Source of the DNA: Aphanizomenon flos-aquae FACHB-1287
Lineage (GTDB): Bacteria; Cyanobacteriota; Cyanobacteriia; Cyanobacteriales; Nostocaceae
DNA: 41,839 bases
NCBI RefSeq assembly: GCF_014698755.1
Contig: NZ_JACJTO010000039.1
Span: forward strand, 1 to 41,839
Direction of reading: 5' to 3'
Positions 25,896-34,037 of this stretch are shown piece by piece. A program made the position numbers and the translations under genes. The notes beneath the pieces were generated by a model. That model was not told where the DNA came from. It searched no databases and saw nothing but the letters and a program-made list of their open reading frames with translations. The number at the start of each line of letters is the position of its first letter. Position 1 is the first letter of the stretch.

Positions 25896-26795
25896 ATGAC
25901 TTCAAATCAGATTTCACGACCTCAAGGTAAACTATGGCTGGCGGCTATTAAACCGCCAATGTACAGTGTTGCTATTATGCCGATTTGGGTAGGTTCTGCG
26001 GTAGCATTTAGGGAAATAAAGATTTTTAATATCACAATATTTTCTTTGTTTATTGCGGCAGCAATTTTAATTTTAGCCTGGGAAAATATTAGTAATGATG
26101 TCTTTGATGCCGAAACAGGAATTGATAAAAATAAAAATCATTCATTGGTGAATTTAACCGGTAACAAAACTTTAATGTTTTGGATAGGAAACCTATGTTT
26201 AGGCTTGGGTTTGTTGGGGATAATAGCGATCGCCTTTTTGCAAAAAGACCCGACAGTTATCGGTATAATTCTTTTATGCTGCGGTTTGGGCTATATGTAC
26301 CAAGGTCCCCCCTTCCGTCTAGGATATCAGGGTTTAGGGGAAATTCTCTGCTTTTTTGCCTTTGGTCCTTTGGGTATGAGTGCAGCCTATTATAGCCAAA
26401 CTCAAACCTGGTCTAGCACTAATTTAGCAGTTTCCGTAATTTTGGGTATTCTTACGAGTTTAGTGCTATTTTGTTCCCATTTTCACCAAGTTGCAGACGA
26501 TATAGCCGCAGGAAAAAAATCTCCTATTGTGCGTCTAGGAACTCACACTGGTGCAAAGGTTTTAGTGGGTTTTACTGCGAGTATTTATCCTCTAATTTTA
26601 CTGTTTGTAATCTTGAATATTTTCCCAATTGGGACATTACTAAGTTTCCTCAGTTTACCTTTTGCGGTGAAATTATGTCGTCACGTTTTAGAAAATCACA
26701 ACCAACCGGATAAAGTGAGTAATTCTAAATTTATCGCTATCAGAGTTCATTTTGTAAGTTGCTTATTTTTGGGTTTAGGATTTATTTTTGGTTAA
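25896..26795 (+). CDS. menA: 1,4-dihydroxy-2-naphthoate phytyl/prenyltransferase MenA
   Basis: About 299 residues with eight or nine predicted membrane helices, a UbiA-family prenyltransferase. The first Asp-rich motif NDVFDAETGIDKNKNHSLVN (about 68-87) and the second, QVADDIAAGKKSPIVRLG (about 200-217), bind Mg-diphosphate. In cyanobacteria MenA attaches the phytyl chain to 1,4-dihydroxy-2-naphthoate, giving the precursor of phylloquinone, the electron carrier A1 of photosystem I. A TTG directly before the ATG also opens the frame; I use the ATG. It is followed by menC after an 80-base gap containing a dispersed repeat. Confidence 0.95.
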   Translation: MTSNQISRPQGKLWLAAIKPPMYSVAIMPIWVGSAVAFREIKIFNITIFSLFIAAAILILAWENISNDVFDAETGIDKNKNHSLVNLTGNKTLMFWIGNLCLGLGLLGIIAIAFLQKDPTVIGIILLCCGLGYMYQGPPFRLGYQGLGEILCFFAFGPLGMSAAYYSQTQTWSSTNLAVSVILGILTSLVLFCSHFHQVADDIAAGKKSPIVRLGTHTGAKVLVGFTASIYPLILLFVILNIFPIGTLLSFLSLPFAVKLCRHVLENHNQPDKVSNSKFIAIRVHFVSCLFLGLGFIFG

Positions 26796-26811
26796 GTTAC
26801 ATTAAGAATAA

Positions 26812-26844
26812 ACGAACCACAGAGGCACGGAGGACACGGAGGAA
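26812..26844. repeat. dispersed repeat AACCACAGAGGCACGGAGGA type, copy 1
   Basis: The segment before menC reads CGAACCACAGAGGCACGGAG then GACACGGAGG. Its relative at 29210-29254 is in inverted orientation and is translated as the end of the thioesterase. The motif is common in cyanobacterial intergenic DNA. Confidence 0.6.
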
Positions 26845-26875
26845 TGAGGGGTTGAGTTTTTTTTGGAAGTCCCTA

Positions 26876-27832
26876 ATGGGTTATCAATTTTCTTTTCGTT
26901 ACTTTAGTCATAAATTCACAAATCCCATTATTACTAATTATGGGGTTTGGGAAATCCGCGAAAGCATAATTATTCGCTTGATTGATGAAAACAATAATAT
27001 TACTTGGGGGGAAATTTCCCCCATTTCTTGGTTTGGTTCAGAAACCATAGAACAAGCTTTAGATTTTTGTTATCAACTTCCACAAATAATTACTAAAGAG
27101 ATAATTTTCACTATTTCAGATAAGTTACCGGCTTGTCAATTTGCTTTTGAATCTTCAACCCACTTAGGTAGCTACGATTTCCAATTACTGGGTACTAATC
27201 TCACCTATAGTGCCTTATTATCAGCGGGAAAATTAGCTTTAAATCAATGGCATGATTTATGGGAAAAAGGATATAAAACGTTTAAATGGAAAATTGCGGT
27301 TGATGATATAAATCAAGAATTAGAAATATTTGATTTACTAATTTCTAGTTTACCAACCTCAGCAAAATTACGTTTAGATGCTAATGGTGGACTTACTTAC
27401 CAACAGGCTGAATTATGGTTAAAAAAGTGCGATAAATTATTACCAAAAATTGAATTTATTGAACAACCTTTACAGAAAGATAAATTTACAGAAATGCAGG
27501 AATTAAGTAATTCCTATTCTACACCTATAGCCTTAGATGAATCTATTGCTAATTTCCAACAATTAGAATTTTGTTTTCACCAAGGTTGGGGGGGAATTTT
27601 TGTGATTAAATCGGCAATAATAGGTTCACCATTTAGGTTAAAAGAGTTTTGCAAAAAACATCAAATTGACATTGTATTTTCATCTGTATTTGAAACCGAA
27701 ATTGGCAGAAAAGCTGCCTTAAAATTAGCAGCAGAATTATCTACAAATAACCGCGCTGTTGGTTTTGGAATTAACCACTTTTTTGAGCAACAAGAAGCAA
27801 ACTGGCTAGAAAGTCTATGGAAAACCTTTTAG
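26876..27832 (+). CDS. menC: o-succinylbenzoate synthase MenC
   Basis: About 318 residues, an enolase-superfamily enzyme that dehydrates SHCHC to o-succinylbenzoate. Catalytic elements are visible: FKWKIAV (the KxK base), RLDANGG (metal-binding Asp), EFIEQPL (metal-binding Glu), ALDES (metal-binding Asp) and VIKSA (second lysine). The ORF could start at 26759, but that would translate a dispersed repeat and add 39 unlikely residues, so I use ATG 26876. Its 3' end overlaps the menE start by 16 bases, which suggests coupled translation. Confidence 0.93.
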   Translation: MGYQFSFRYFSHKFTNPIITNYGVWEIRESIIIRLIDENNNITWGEISPISWFGSETIEQALDFCYQLPQIITKEIIFTISDKLPACQFAFESSTHLGSYDFQLLGTNLTYSALLSAGKLALNQWHDLWEKGYKTFKWKIAVDDINQELEIFDLLISSLPTSAKLRLDANGGLTYQQAELWLKKCDKLLPKIEFIEQPLQKDKFTEMQELSNSYSTPIALDESIANFQQLEFCFHQGWGGIFVIKSAIIGSPFRLKEFCKKHQIDIVFSSVFETEIGRKAALKLAAELSTNNRAVGFGINHFFEQQEANWLESLWKTF

Positions 27833-29139
27833 AAGATATACAAAACCATGATTGGCTAATTTGTGATCATAGCCAAGAATTACTACAAATAGCAACAGAA
27901 TTATATTTACAATTAATGCAGTTATCAAATCCAAAAATTATCATTGCGGAAAGATCACCAGTGAGATTTTTAGGAAGTTTTATTGCTGCTTGTGCGGCTA
28001 AATGTCCAGTTTTTCTCTGTAACCCAGATTGGGGTAAAGACGAATGGGAACAGGTCTTTAACTTAGTTCAACCAGATATAGTTTTAGGAATAAATCATAA
28101 CTTTTCAAAATCACCAATTATCAACCATGAATTACCAATTACTAATTCTATTATGATTCCTACCGGTGGTTCATCAGGAAAGATTAAATTCGCTATTCAT
28201 ACCTGGCAAACATTAACCGCTTCAGTAAAAGGATTTACAGAATATTTTTCCATAGATTCTGTTAATTCATTTTGTATATTACCATTATATCATGTGAGTG
28301 GATTAATGCAGTTTATGCGTTCTTTAACAACAGGAGGTAAATTAGTAATTAGCACATCTAAGAAATTAGAAAATTGTCAAATACCCAATATCAAAACAGA
28401 AGAATTTTTTATATCTTTAGTTCCCACCCAATTACAAAAACTTCTCCAAAATATTGAATTAACCCAATGGTTATCAAAATTTTCTACAGTTCTGTTAGGA
28501 GGTGCACCACCTTGGGAAGAACTATTAGAAAAAGCTAGATTTCATCAAATTAGATTAGCACCTACCTATGGAATGACAGAAACAGCGTCTCAAATTGCCA
28601 CTCTGAAACCTGATGAATTTTTAAAAGGTAAATTTAATAGTGGAAAAATTCTTCCCCATGCTAAAATCATTATTGATAATCAACCGGGAAATATAAATAT
28701 TCAAAGTCAATCTTTAGCTTTAGGTTATTATCCCCAAATATGGGAAAATAGAAATAATTTTCTAGTTGATGATATTGGTTTTTTAGATAATCAAGACTAT
28801 TTACATATTATTGGCAGAAATAGCGACAAAATTATTACAGGTGGGGAAAATGTTTACCCAACAGAAATTGAATCAGCAATTAGAAAAACTCAAATGGTAA
28901 TTGATGTTTGTGTAATTGGTATAGCTGATAAACATTGGGGACAAGCATTAACAGCTATTTATACTCCCAAAAATAAAAATATTTCCCACATAGAAATTCA
29001 AAATCAACTCAAAAATCAACTGAGTAAATTTAAAATTCCTAAATATTGGATTTCCCTAGCAAACTTACCCCGTAATGTCCAAGGTAAAATTAACCGTCAA
29101 CAACTGCAAAAAATCGCTAAAGATATTCTGAAAACATAA
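27817..29139 (+). CDS. menE: o-succinylbenzoate-CoA ligase MenE
   Basis: A 440-residue acyl-CoA synthetase of the ANL superfamily. It activates o-succinylbenzoate with ATP and CoA, the step after MenC. Motifs: MIPTGGSSGKIKF near 110 (P-loop-like A3), APTYGMTETASQ near 248 (A5), DDIGFLD near 322 (A7), IIGRNSDKIITGGENVYPTE near 335-355 (A8) and the catalytic lysine in NVQGKINR near 425 (A10). The N-terminal part is shorter than in many ligases, as is usual for cyanobacterial MenE. It overlaps menC and probably ends the plus-strand men operon. Confidence 0.94.
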   Translation: MENLLEDIQNHDWLICDHSQELLQIATELYLQLMQLSNPKIIIAERSPVRFLGSFIAACAAKCPVFLCNPDWGKDEWEQVFNLVQPDIVLGINHNFSKSPIINHELPITNSIMIPTGGSSGKIKFAIHTWQTLTASVKGFTEYFSIDSVNSFCILPLYHVSGLMQFMRSLTTGGKLVISTSKKLENCQIPNIKTEEFFISLVPTQLQKLLQNIELTQWLSKFSTVLLGGAPPWEELLEKARFHQIRLAPTYGMTETASQIATLKPDEFLKGKFNSGKILPHAKIIIDNQPGNINIQSQSLALGYYPQIWENRNNFLVDDIGFLDNQDYLHIIGRNSDKIITGGENVYPTEIESAIRKTQMVIDVCVIGIADKHWGQALTAIYTPKNKNISHIEIQNQLKNQLSKFKIPKYWISLANLPRNVQGKINRQQLQKIAKDILKT

Positions 29140-29190
29140 TACTTGAGATCCCCAACTTTTTGCAATAACTCGGAGATCTATATCCTGAAA

Positions 29191-29640
29191 TCACATAACC
29201 TCCTCTCTCGACCTTCTTCTCTCCGCGCCCTCCGCGTCTCTGTGGTTAGTTTCTAACCAATGGTTCATATAGTTCGGTAATTCTTGCCTACTTCTAATAC
29301 TAACATCAATACAAGTGTGTCTAGTAATTGCCTTAGCAGCTATTACTTCATCTACTGTCATTTCATAGGTAACTTCAAACTTATCTGAACCTATTTTTTC
29401 TGGTAACAAACTAATCACTAAATTGTCACCACAATACATGGGACGAAAAAAATCTACATTTGCATGAACAATAGGAAAAGCTACAGACGGATTAGTAAAA
29501 AATGATTTAAGATTAATACCAGAAGCTGCTAATGAAACCTCATAAGCTTCATGACAAATTCTCAACACATTGGCGAAATAAACGACTCCAGCCGCATCAG
29601 TATCTTGAAATCGTACAGTGTAGTAATATGCGAAAGCCAT
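29191..29640 (-). CDS. hotdog thioesterase, probable 1,4-dihydroxy-2-naphthoyl-CoA hydrolase
   Basis: A 149-residue hotdog-fold protein of the 4-hydroxybenzoyl-CoA thioesterase type. RFQDTDAAGVVYFANVLR (about 9-26) carries the expected catalytic Asp, followed by HEAYE. It hydrolyses acyl-CoA; with the men genes next to it, the likely substrate is DHNA-CoA, whose hydrolysis gives the substrate of MenA (known for the Slr0204-type cyanobacterial enzymes). GAGGAG nine bases upstream supports the start. The last 18 residues (NHRDAEGAERRRSREEVM) are encoded by an inverted copy of a dispersed repeat, so the original end was probably near residue 130. It converges on menE. Confidence 0.88.
   Translation of the reverse strand: MAFAYYYTVRFQDTDAAGVVYFANVLRICHEAYEVSLAASGINLKSFFTNPSVAFPIVHANVDFFRPMYCGDNLVISLLPEKIGSDKFEVTYEMTVDEVIAAKAITRHTCIDVSIRSRQELPNYMNHWLETNHRDAEGAERRRSREEVM
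29210..29254. repeat. dispersed repeat inside the thioesterase 3' end, copy 2
   Basis: On the minus strand the segment reads AACCACAGAGACGCGGAGGG followed by CGCGGAGAG, closely similar to 26812-26844. Because it is read in frame it provides the charged, Arg/Glu-rich tail of the thioesterase. Confidence 0.65.
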
Positions 29641-29752
29641 TTTTAAAATCTCCTCAATTAAGATATACTATTCATATCATTTTACTAGATATTAACTACT
29701 AATAGATCTGAACTAAGTACCATGATTGCTGACCTAAATTGTTTCTAGAAAA

Positions 29753-30835
29753 TCAGTTTAAAGGCTGATATATATCCTCAGAACTAGGATTAAGATAGGG
29801 ATGGTGCACATCAATCAAATGTTGGGCAAAGTGTTGATTAATAATTTCTATCCGTTCTTCCAAGGCATTTTTACCTTTTTGCCAAGATTCTAATAACGCA
29901 TTGGCAACAATTTGACAACGATTCATACCAAAACTTTCTTGAGGAGCAAATTTTTGATTTGGTTCTTCTGCTAACCCTAATCCCGGAGCTAAGAATTTAG
30001 TAAATAAGGGAATTTCTGGCTGAAAATAAGCTTGATGTTTTTGATAAATGTCTTGAAGAATATTCCGAATTGTGGGGTAATCTTGGCATTCAAAATGTAG
30101 CACACCTGCATCATAACGCTGATATGCAGCGGGATTATAAAGAACTTGAAAACTAAAGATAATAGCCGCCTTATTTAAGGCTTGGGTTAAGCTATCCATG
30201 AGAACAATCGCCCCGGCTGATGTAAAATTAAAATAAATTCGTCCTTCTCTTAAATCAGAATTTCGGGGATTTTGGTTGTCTATGGCTATATTACTAACTG
30301 CCATATAACAGCCATTTTGCAAGCGATTTTTAGGCATCCATATTGCTATTAATTCCCCCACTTTATGGGACTTTTTCCGCTGTTGAAGATGACATTCCGG
30401 CTCAATATATAAGGTTAATCCATCCTTATTCACAGCCATGCTACCATCAGGTTCAATTCTCAAAATCTGCCAATTGGGCTCATAATGTCCTGTGCCATGA
30501 TTGCTATGATGCAGTTGTTCATAGAAATTTTTATCTACACCCAAACTATTATTTTCAATTACATTAATATGAGATTGCTGATGATAATTATTTGCTGCTA
30601 AGACTGTTTGTAATGAACCATTATAATAAATACCGTAGAGAAAATTTCTCAGCAGTATGTTCAAATACTTCTGTTTTAAAGAAGGTGGGTTTTGTTGAAA
30701 TCTATTTGCTATATTAGCCGGTAAAGCAAAAGGTTGATAATGGGGATGGTAAATACAGAAATTAGGTTCAATCTGGATATTACTGGCAATATCGAATAAG
30801 GAATTTAGGATTTGATTGCTACAATCATCAAACAT
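29753..30835 (-). CDS. HopA1-family protein (class V lanthipeptide-type partner)
   Basis: About 360 residues. I recognise it as a member of the family named after the Pseudomonas effector HopA1, from its overall pattern (NFLYGIYYNGSLQ, then GHYEPNWQILRIEPDG, REGRIYFNFTSAGAIVLMDS and DAGVLHFECQDY). In class V lanthipeptide (lexapeptide) and thioamitide pathways a HopA1-like protein works with an APH-like kinase to dehydrate Ser/Thr in a precursor peptide. Here the APH-type gene is directly upstream (46-60 bases), the same pairing. The frame opens with GTG at 30850; I use ATG 30835, but the start is uncertain. A secretion-effector role is very unlikely in a cyanobacterium. Confidence 0.8.
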   Translation of the reverse strand: MFDDCSNQILNSLFDIASNIQIEPNFCIYHPHYQPFALPANIANRFQQNPPSLKQKYLNILLRNFLYGIYYNGSLQTVLAANNYHQQSHINVIENNSLGVDKNFYEQLHHSNHGTGHYEPNWQILRIEPDGSMAVNKDGLTLYIEPECHLQQRKKSHKVGELIAIWMPKNRLQNGCYMAVSNIAIDNQNPRNSDLREGRIYFNFTSAGAIVLMDSLTQALNKAAIIFSFQVLYNPAAYQRYDAGVLHFECQDYPTIRNILQDIYQKHQAYFQPEIPLFTKFLAPGLGLAEEPNQKFAPQESFGMNRCQIVANALLESWQKGKNALEERIEIINQHFAQHLIDVHHPYLNPSSEDIYQPLN

Positions 30836-30896
30836 TAACTTGTTTTGCACCTCAAACTTTAGAGAAATATATATGTAAGCATCGGTAATAATATTA

Positions 30897-32135
30897 CTAA
30901 CAACCCCGTAGGCGAGTTTTTTCGTAATAAAGAGGGACTAATTGTTGTTGCTTATGAGGACGAGAAGGTTGTTGTAGTCGGGGAAGAGATCCGCAGATTT
31001 CTAATTCAGAAATGCCAAAAATAGTTAATACTGATTGCTCAGGCATTGTCAAAAGACTTTTAGCAACTTCCAACATACACAAATTCCTGTTATCAAAGGA
31101 TTTTTGGCATTCAATTCTGTCTTGAATTTGTTGAATTAATGCTAAACCGGCAAACTTAATTATCCGCATAATAAAGTCTTGATGATATTCTAAAATCATG
31201 GGAAAACCATCAAGATAAGCTTGAATTAAGGCTAAAATTGTAGGTTGTAGTGCTTCTAGAGGAATCACCGCTAAATTTAAAGATTCTTCTAACTCTAATG
31301 TTGGATCTACTATTAAACTAGACAACCAAATGCTTAAATAACTTGCTAAGAGAGTTCCTAAATCAAAAGCTGGATCTCCCCAACTACAAGCCTCCCAATC
31401 AATTAATCTAATCAAGCAATTATCTAGCTGTTCCCATCGAGAATGAACTAAAATATTGCCTAAATGTAAATCGTTGTGAGTTAAACAAGATGGTTTCCAC
31501 TCATAAGCTAAATCGGCGATCGCTGATTCTAAACTTTCGTAACACTGATAAAGAAGATGAAACTGTAGAGCTTCAGCAGGAACTGTACCAAATGTGTCTG
31601 GAGTTATCGAGGGTATACCCTGGGCAGGATTGTAAAAATTGTAGCGAAACTGTCCTGCGGGAGCAGTGGACATAAAATCACGATACTCACGCTTATTAAA
31701 CGTAGCTCGGTGTAATCCTGCTAACGTAGCGCCAATCGCCCTGGCGATTTCTCTAGGGAAAATACTCCTCTGTTGATAAAATTTTCCTAAGTCCAGATAT
31801 TCCCCTAAATAGCTTCGGACTAGGATAGAATTTTTCTCATCAAAATGAAGCAAAGATGAAGCGATCGCGCCAATATTACCAATTACTGGAAATTGCTGTA
31901 ATAATCGGTGAAATAGCCACTCATTAAAGAATTCATGAGCAATTTGATCATGATTAATGCGACATTCTTGTTTGATCAGCAGTTGGCGATTATCTGCAAG
32001 TATTACCATTAAATTTCGATTCTTTTTGCTATTTTCTGGCAATACAGATTTATATGTAGCGCCATCTTCCGCGCCACACAGCCCCTTATCGAGCAGGTAC
32101 TGGATAACATTTTGAGAAGACAGTGATGATAACAT
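30897..32135 (-). CDS. APH-type phosphotransferase paired with the HopA1-family gene
   Basis: A 412-residue kinase of the aminoglycoside/choline phosphotransferase (APH) fold. Visible motifs: LLIKQE near 52 (ATP-binding lysine), CLTHNDLHLGNILV near 222 (catalytic HxD and metal-binding Asn) and LIDWEACSWGDPAFDLG near 247 (metal-binding Asp). No antibiotic is implied. The kinase plus HopA1 pair is known from class V lanthipeptide and thioamitide clusters, where it phosphorylates Ser/Thr before elimination. AGGA eight bases upstream supports the start. The gene leads a two-gene operon with the HopA1-family gene. Small unannotated frames lie just upstream (32220-32375 and 32540-32653). Confidence 0.85.
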   Translation of the reverse strand: MLSSLSSQNVIQYLLDKGLCGAEDGATYKSVLPENSKKNRNLMVILADNRQLLIKQECRINHDQIAHEFFNEWLFHRLLQQFPVIGNIGAIASSLLHFDEKNSILVRSYLGEYLDLGKFYQQRSIFPREIARAIGATLAGLHRATFNKREYRDFMSTAPAGQFRYNFYNPAQGIPSITPDTFGTVPAEALQFHLLYQCYESLESAIADLAYEWKPSCLTHNDLHLGNILVHSRWEQLDNCLIRLIDWEACSWGDPAFDLGTLLASYLSIWLSSLIVDPTLELEESLNLAVIPLEALQPTILALIQAYLDGFPMILEYHQDFIMRIIKFAGLALIQQIQDRIECQKSFDNRNLCMLEVAKSLLTMPEQSVLTIFGISELEICGSLPRLQQPSRPHKQQQLVPLYYEKTRLRGC

Positions 32136-32219
32136 GAATGATTTCCTAGTGATTGTAATGGCTAAAGAATTGCGGTGGTCTTGAGAGACTACAGCAGTTC
32201 TTAGTTAATGGTGAAAAAT

Positions 32220-32375
32220 TTACGAAACATTGCTACTATCTACTAATATCTCATTTGTGCCAGAAAGACCTGCCAAAATGGCAATATTAGTTATTTTTTT
32301 ACTTTCAAGTTCACAGAAGAAACTATAAAATCTTGACAATATCCGTAGTAGAGCTTTACACCTTGAATAAAACAT
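32220..32375 (-). CDS. candidate small peptide gene upstream of the kinase/HopA1 pair
   Basis: A 51-codon ATG frame ending 84 bases before the kinase gene and on the same strand. The N-terminal half is basic and aromatic (MFYSRCKALLRILSRFYSFF); the C-terminal half is Ser/Thr/Asn-containing (ITNIAILAGLSGTNEILV, then DSSNVS). That split is compatible with a leader plus a modifiable core, but no known core or leader motif is recognised and the ribosome site is weak. It is offered as a candidate precursor only. Confidence 0.25.
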   Translation of the reverse strand: MFYSRCKALLRILSRFYSFFCELESKKITNIAILAGLSGTNEILVDSSNVS

Positions 32376-32539
32376 TTCTGTTTCAGAAATAATTGCCAGT
32401 AGATAGGTAATGACAACAACTATTACTGATTATGGTTAGTGATCCATATTTCCTATACACAAGTAAACAATTTACCATGATTATCATCAGTATTAGTTTA
32501 TTATCATTCCCGATCATCTCTACTTTAATATGTAAATGA

Positions 32540-32653
32540 CTACACTTGTATTCCTGTAGGTATAAGTTTTATATTACTTCTCGCGGGTGAATCATTCACT
32601 TTAATTTCATCCACATCAGGCAAAATCAAAATGTCATAGTCAAAAGTCACCAT
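32540..32653 (-). CDS. possible 37-residue peptide gene
   Basis: A 37-codon ATG frame in the same spacer and on the same strand as the kinase. It reads like a normal acidic peptide (MVTFDYDILILPDVDEIKVN and on to LIPTGIQV) and has no Cys. It may be a gene fragment or a short ORF by chance. The rest of the 561-base spacer (32136-32696) is AT-rich; a plus-strand hydrophobic 35-codon frame at 32432-32539 is also present and unconvincing. Confidence 0.2.
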   Translation of the reverse strand: MVTFDYDILILPDVDEIKVNDSPARSNIKLIPTGIQV

Positions 32654-32696
32654 TATACTTAACTTATGGTGAGAGATAATTTACCCAGTTTGATTG

Positions 32697-34037
32697 ATGG
32701 ATCATCTAGCAATGCTTACGGCAAATACTACATCTTATACAGCAGTTCAAGTTCTACAACGCCAAGCCGCCTCTCTTTTACTATATCAATCTGTCTTAAA
32801 AAGCGATGTGGGCAAAGCATTTCTTAATTTGTTGCAAACCATCCGTTATACTGATGCAGATGGGCGGGATTGTCTGCAGGCCTATGGTAATTACTTCCAA
32901 GCTTTAGCCAGCAGTCATCAAACTTGGGAAGAATATTTGATGAAGCAAATTCTCACAGTGGATAATCCTTTTAGCAAATTGGCACAGCAGGAGGAATTTA
33001 GTAAATTACCGTCAGCTTTAGTAGTGGCGGTTCAACATGATTTACAAGTATTACAAAGTTTGTATGAATGTAATAGTGCGATTTTAAGCGAGTGGGTCCA
33101 AATGGCGACCCATTTACCTATTTCTCCCGTGGTTTGGTACAGAGAACCGGAAACTTTGGGCATGGAACCGGGTTTAATGACATCTATTCCCCAATTAGAC
33201 AATTGGGGTGAGGCCGTGGCGGATTTAGCCGCCTATTATCAGCAATATGGAACGGGTTTATTTGCCAAATATCGGGCTTTTCGTTGGCAAGATGGACAGT
33301 TGCTAGGCATTGCTAATACTGATTCCGTAAAATTGTCTACATTAGTGGGTTATGAGTGGCAAAAAGATGCTTTAGTGAAAAATACAGAATTTTTATTGTT
33401 AGGAGAAACAGCGCTGCACGTATTACTTTATGGTAGTCGTGGTTCGGGTAAATCTTCTTTAGTTAAAGCTCTGTTAAATGAGTATAGTCATAGAAACCTG
33501 CGTTTAATAGAAGTTTCCAAGTCAGAATTGCCAGATTTGCCGAAAATTGTGGAATTATTGCCAGGAGTTCCCCAGAAATTTATTATTTTTGTAGATGATC
33601 TTTCCTTTGAAGAAGATGATGATAGTTTTAAAGCAATGAAAGTAGTTTTGGAAGGTAATATCACGGCTAGACCGAAAAACGTAGTTGTATATGCTACTTC
33701 TAACCGTCGCCACTTAATTCGGGAATATTTTACTGATAGACCAGCCCCCAGGGATAACAATGAAGTTCATAGTTGGGATACAATGCAAGAAAAGTTATCT
33801 TTTAGCGATCGCTTTGGGTTAACATTAACCTTTGCGGACGCAGACCAAACAACCTATTTACAAATAGTCCAGCACCTAGCAGCAAATATCAATATTTCTC
33901 CCGAAGATTTAGAATATAAAGCATTACAATGGGCAACGAGACATAATGGCCGTTCTGGCAGAACTGCAAGGCAGTTTATTGACTTTTTAAAAGCAGATTT
34001 GGCTGTATTTGGTGACAATGTGAGGGATAATGAATGA
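32697..34037 (+). CDS. DUF815-type AAA+ ATPase
   Basis: About 446 residues. The C-terminal half is an AAA+ domain of the DUF815 group: Walker A YGSRGSGKSSLVKALL near 247, Walker B FIIFVDDLSFE near 301, sensor-1 VVVYATSNRRHLIRE near 330, SFSDRFGLTLTF near 372 and a lid helical region to the end. The N-terminal 190 residues are helical and of unknown function. DUF815 proteins are widespread, but their role is not established. The stop overlaps the start of the next gene by four bases, so the two proteins are probably made together and may act as a complex. A TTG directly before the ATG also opens the frame. Confidence 0.88.
   Translation: MDHLAMLTANTTSYTAVQVLQRQAASLLLYQSVLKSDVGKAFLNLLQTIRYTDADGRDCLQAYGNYFQALASSHQTWEEYLMKQILTVDNPFSKLAQQEEFSKLPSALVVAVQHDLQVLQSLYECNSAILSEWVQMATHLPISPVVWYREPETLGMEPGLMTSIPQLDNWGEAVADLAAYYQQYGTGLFAKYRAFRWQDGQLLGIANTDSVKLSTLVGYEWQKDALVKNTEFLLLGETALHVLLYGSRGSGKSSLVKALLNEYSHRNLRLIEVSKSELPDLPKIVELLPGVPQKFIIFVDDLSFEEDDDSFKAMKVVLEGNITARPKNVVVYATSNRRHLIREYFTDRPAPRDNNEVHSWDTMQEKLSFSDRFGLTLTFADADQTTYLQIVQHLAANINISPEDLEYKALQWATRHNGRSGRTARQFIDFLKADLAVFGDNVRDNE

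Noticed and set aside
29753-30835. Type III secretion effector
   Set aside because: No secretion genes are present and cyanobacterial members of this family are not effectors; the name comes from the founding member only.
30897-32135. Aminoglycoside resistance gene
   Set aside because: The APH fold alone does not imply antibiotic use; the pairing with a HopA1-family gene points to peptide modification or another role.
32383-32517. 44-codon minus-strand frame with SNSCC near its end
   Set aside because: It has several alternative starts, no ribosome site and overlaps other short frames. Cys and Ser content alone is not enough to call it a precursor.
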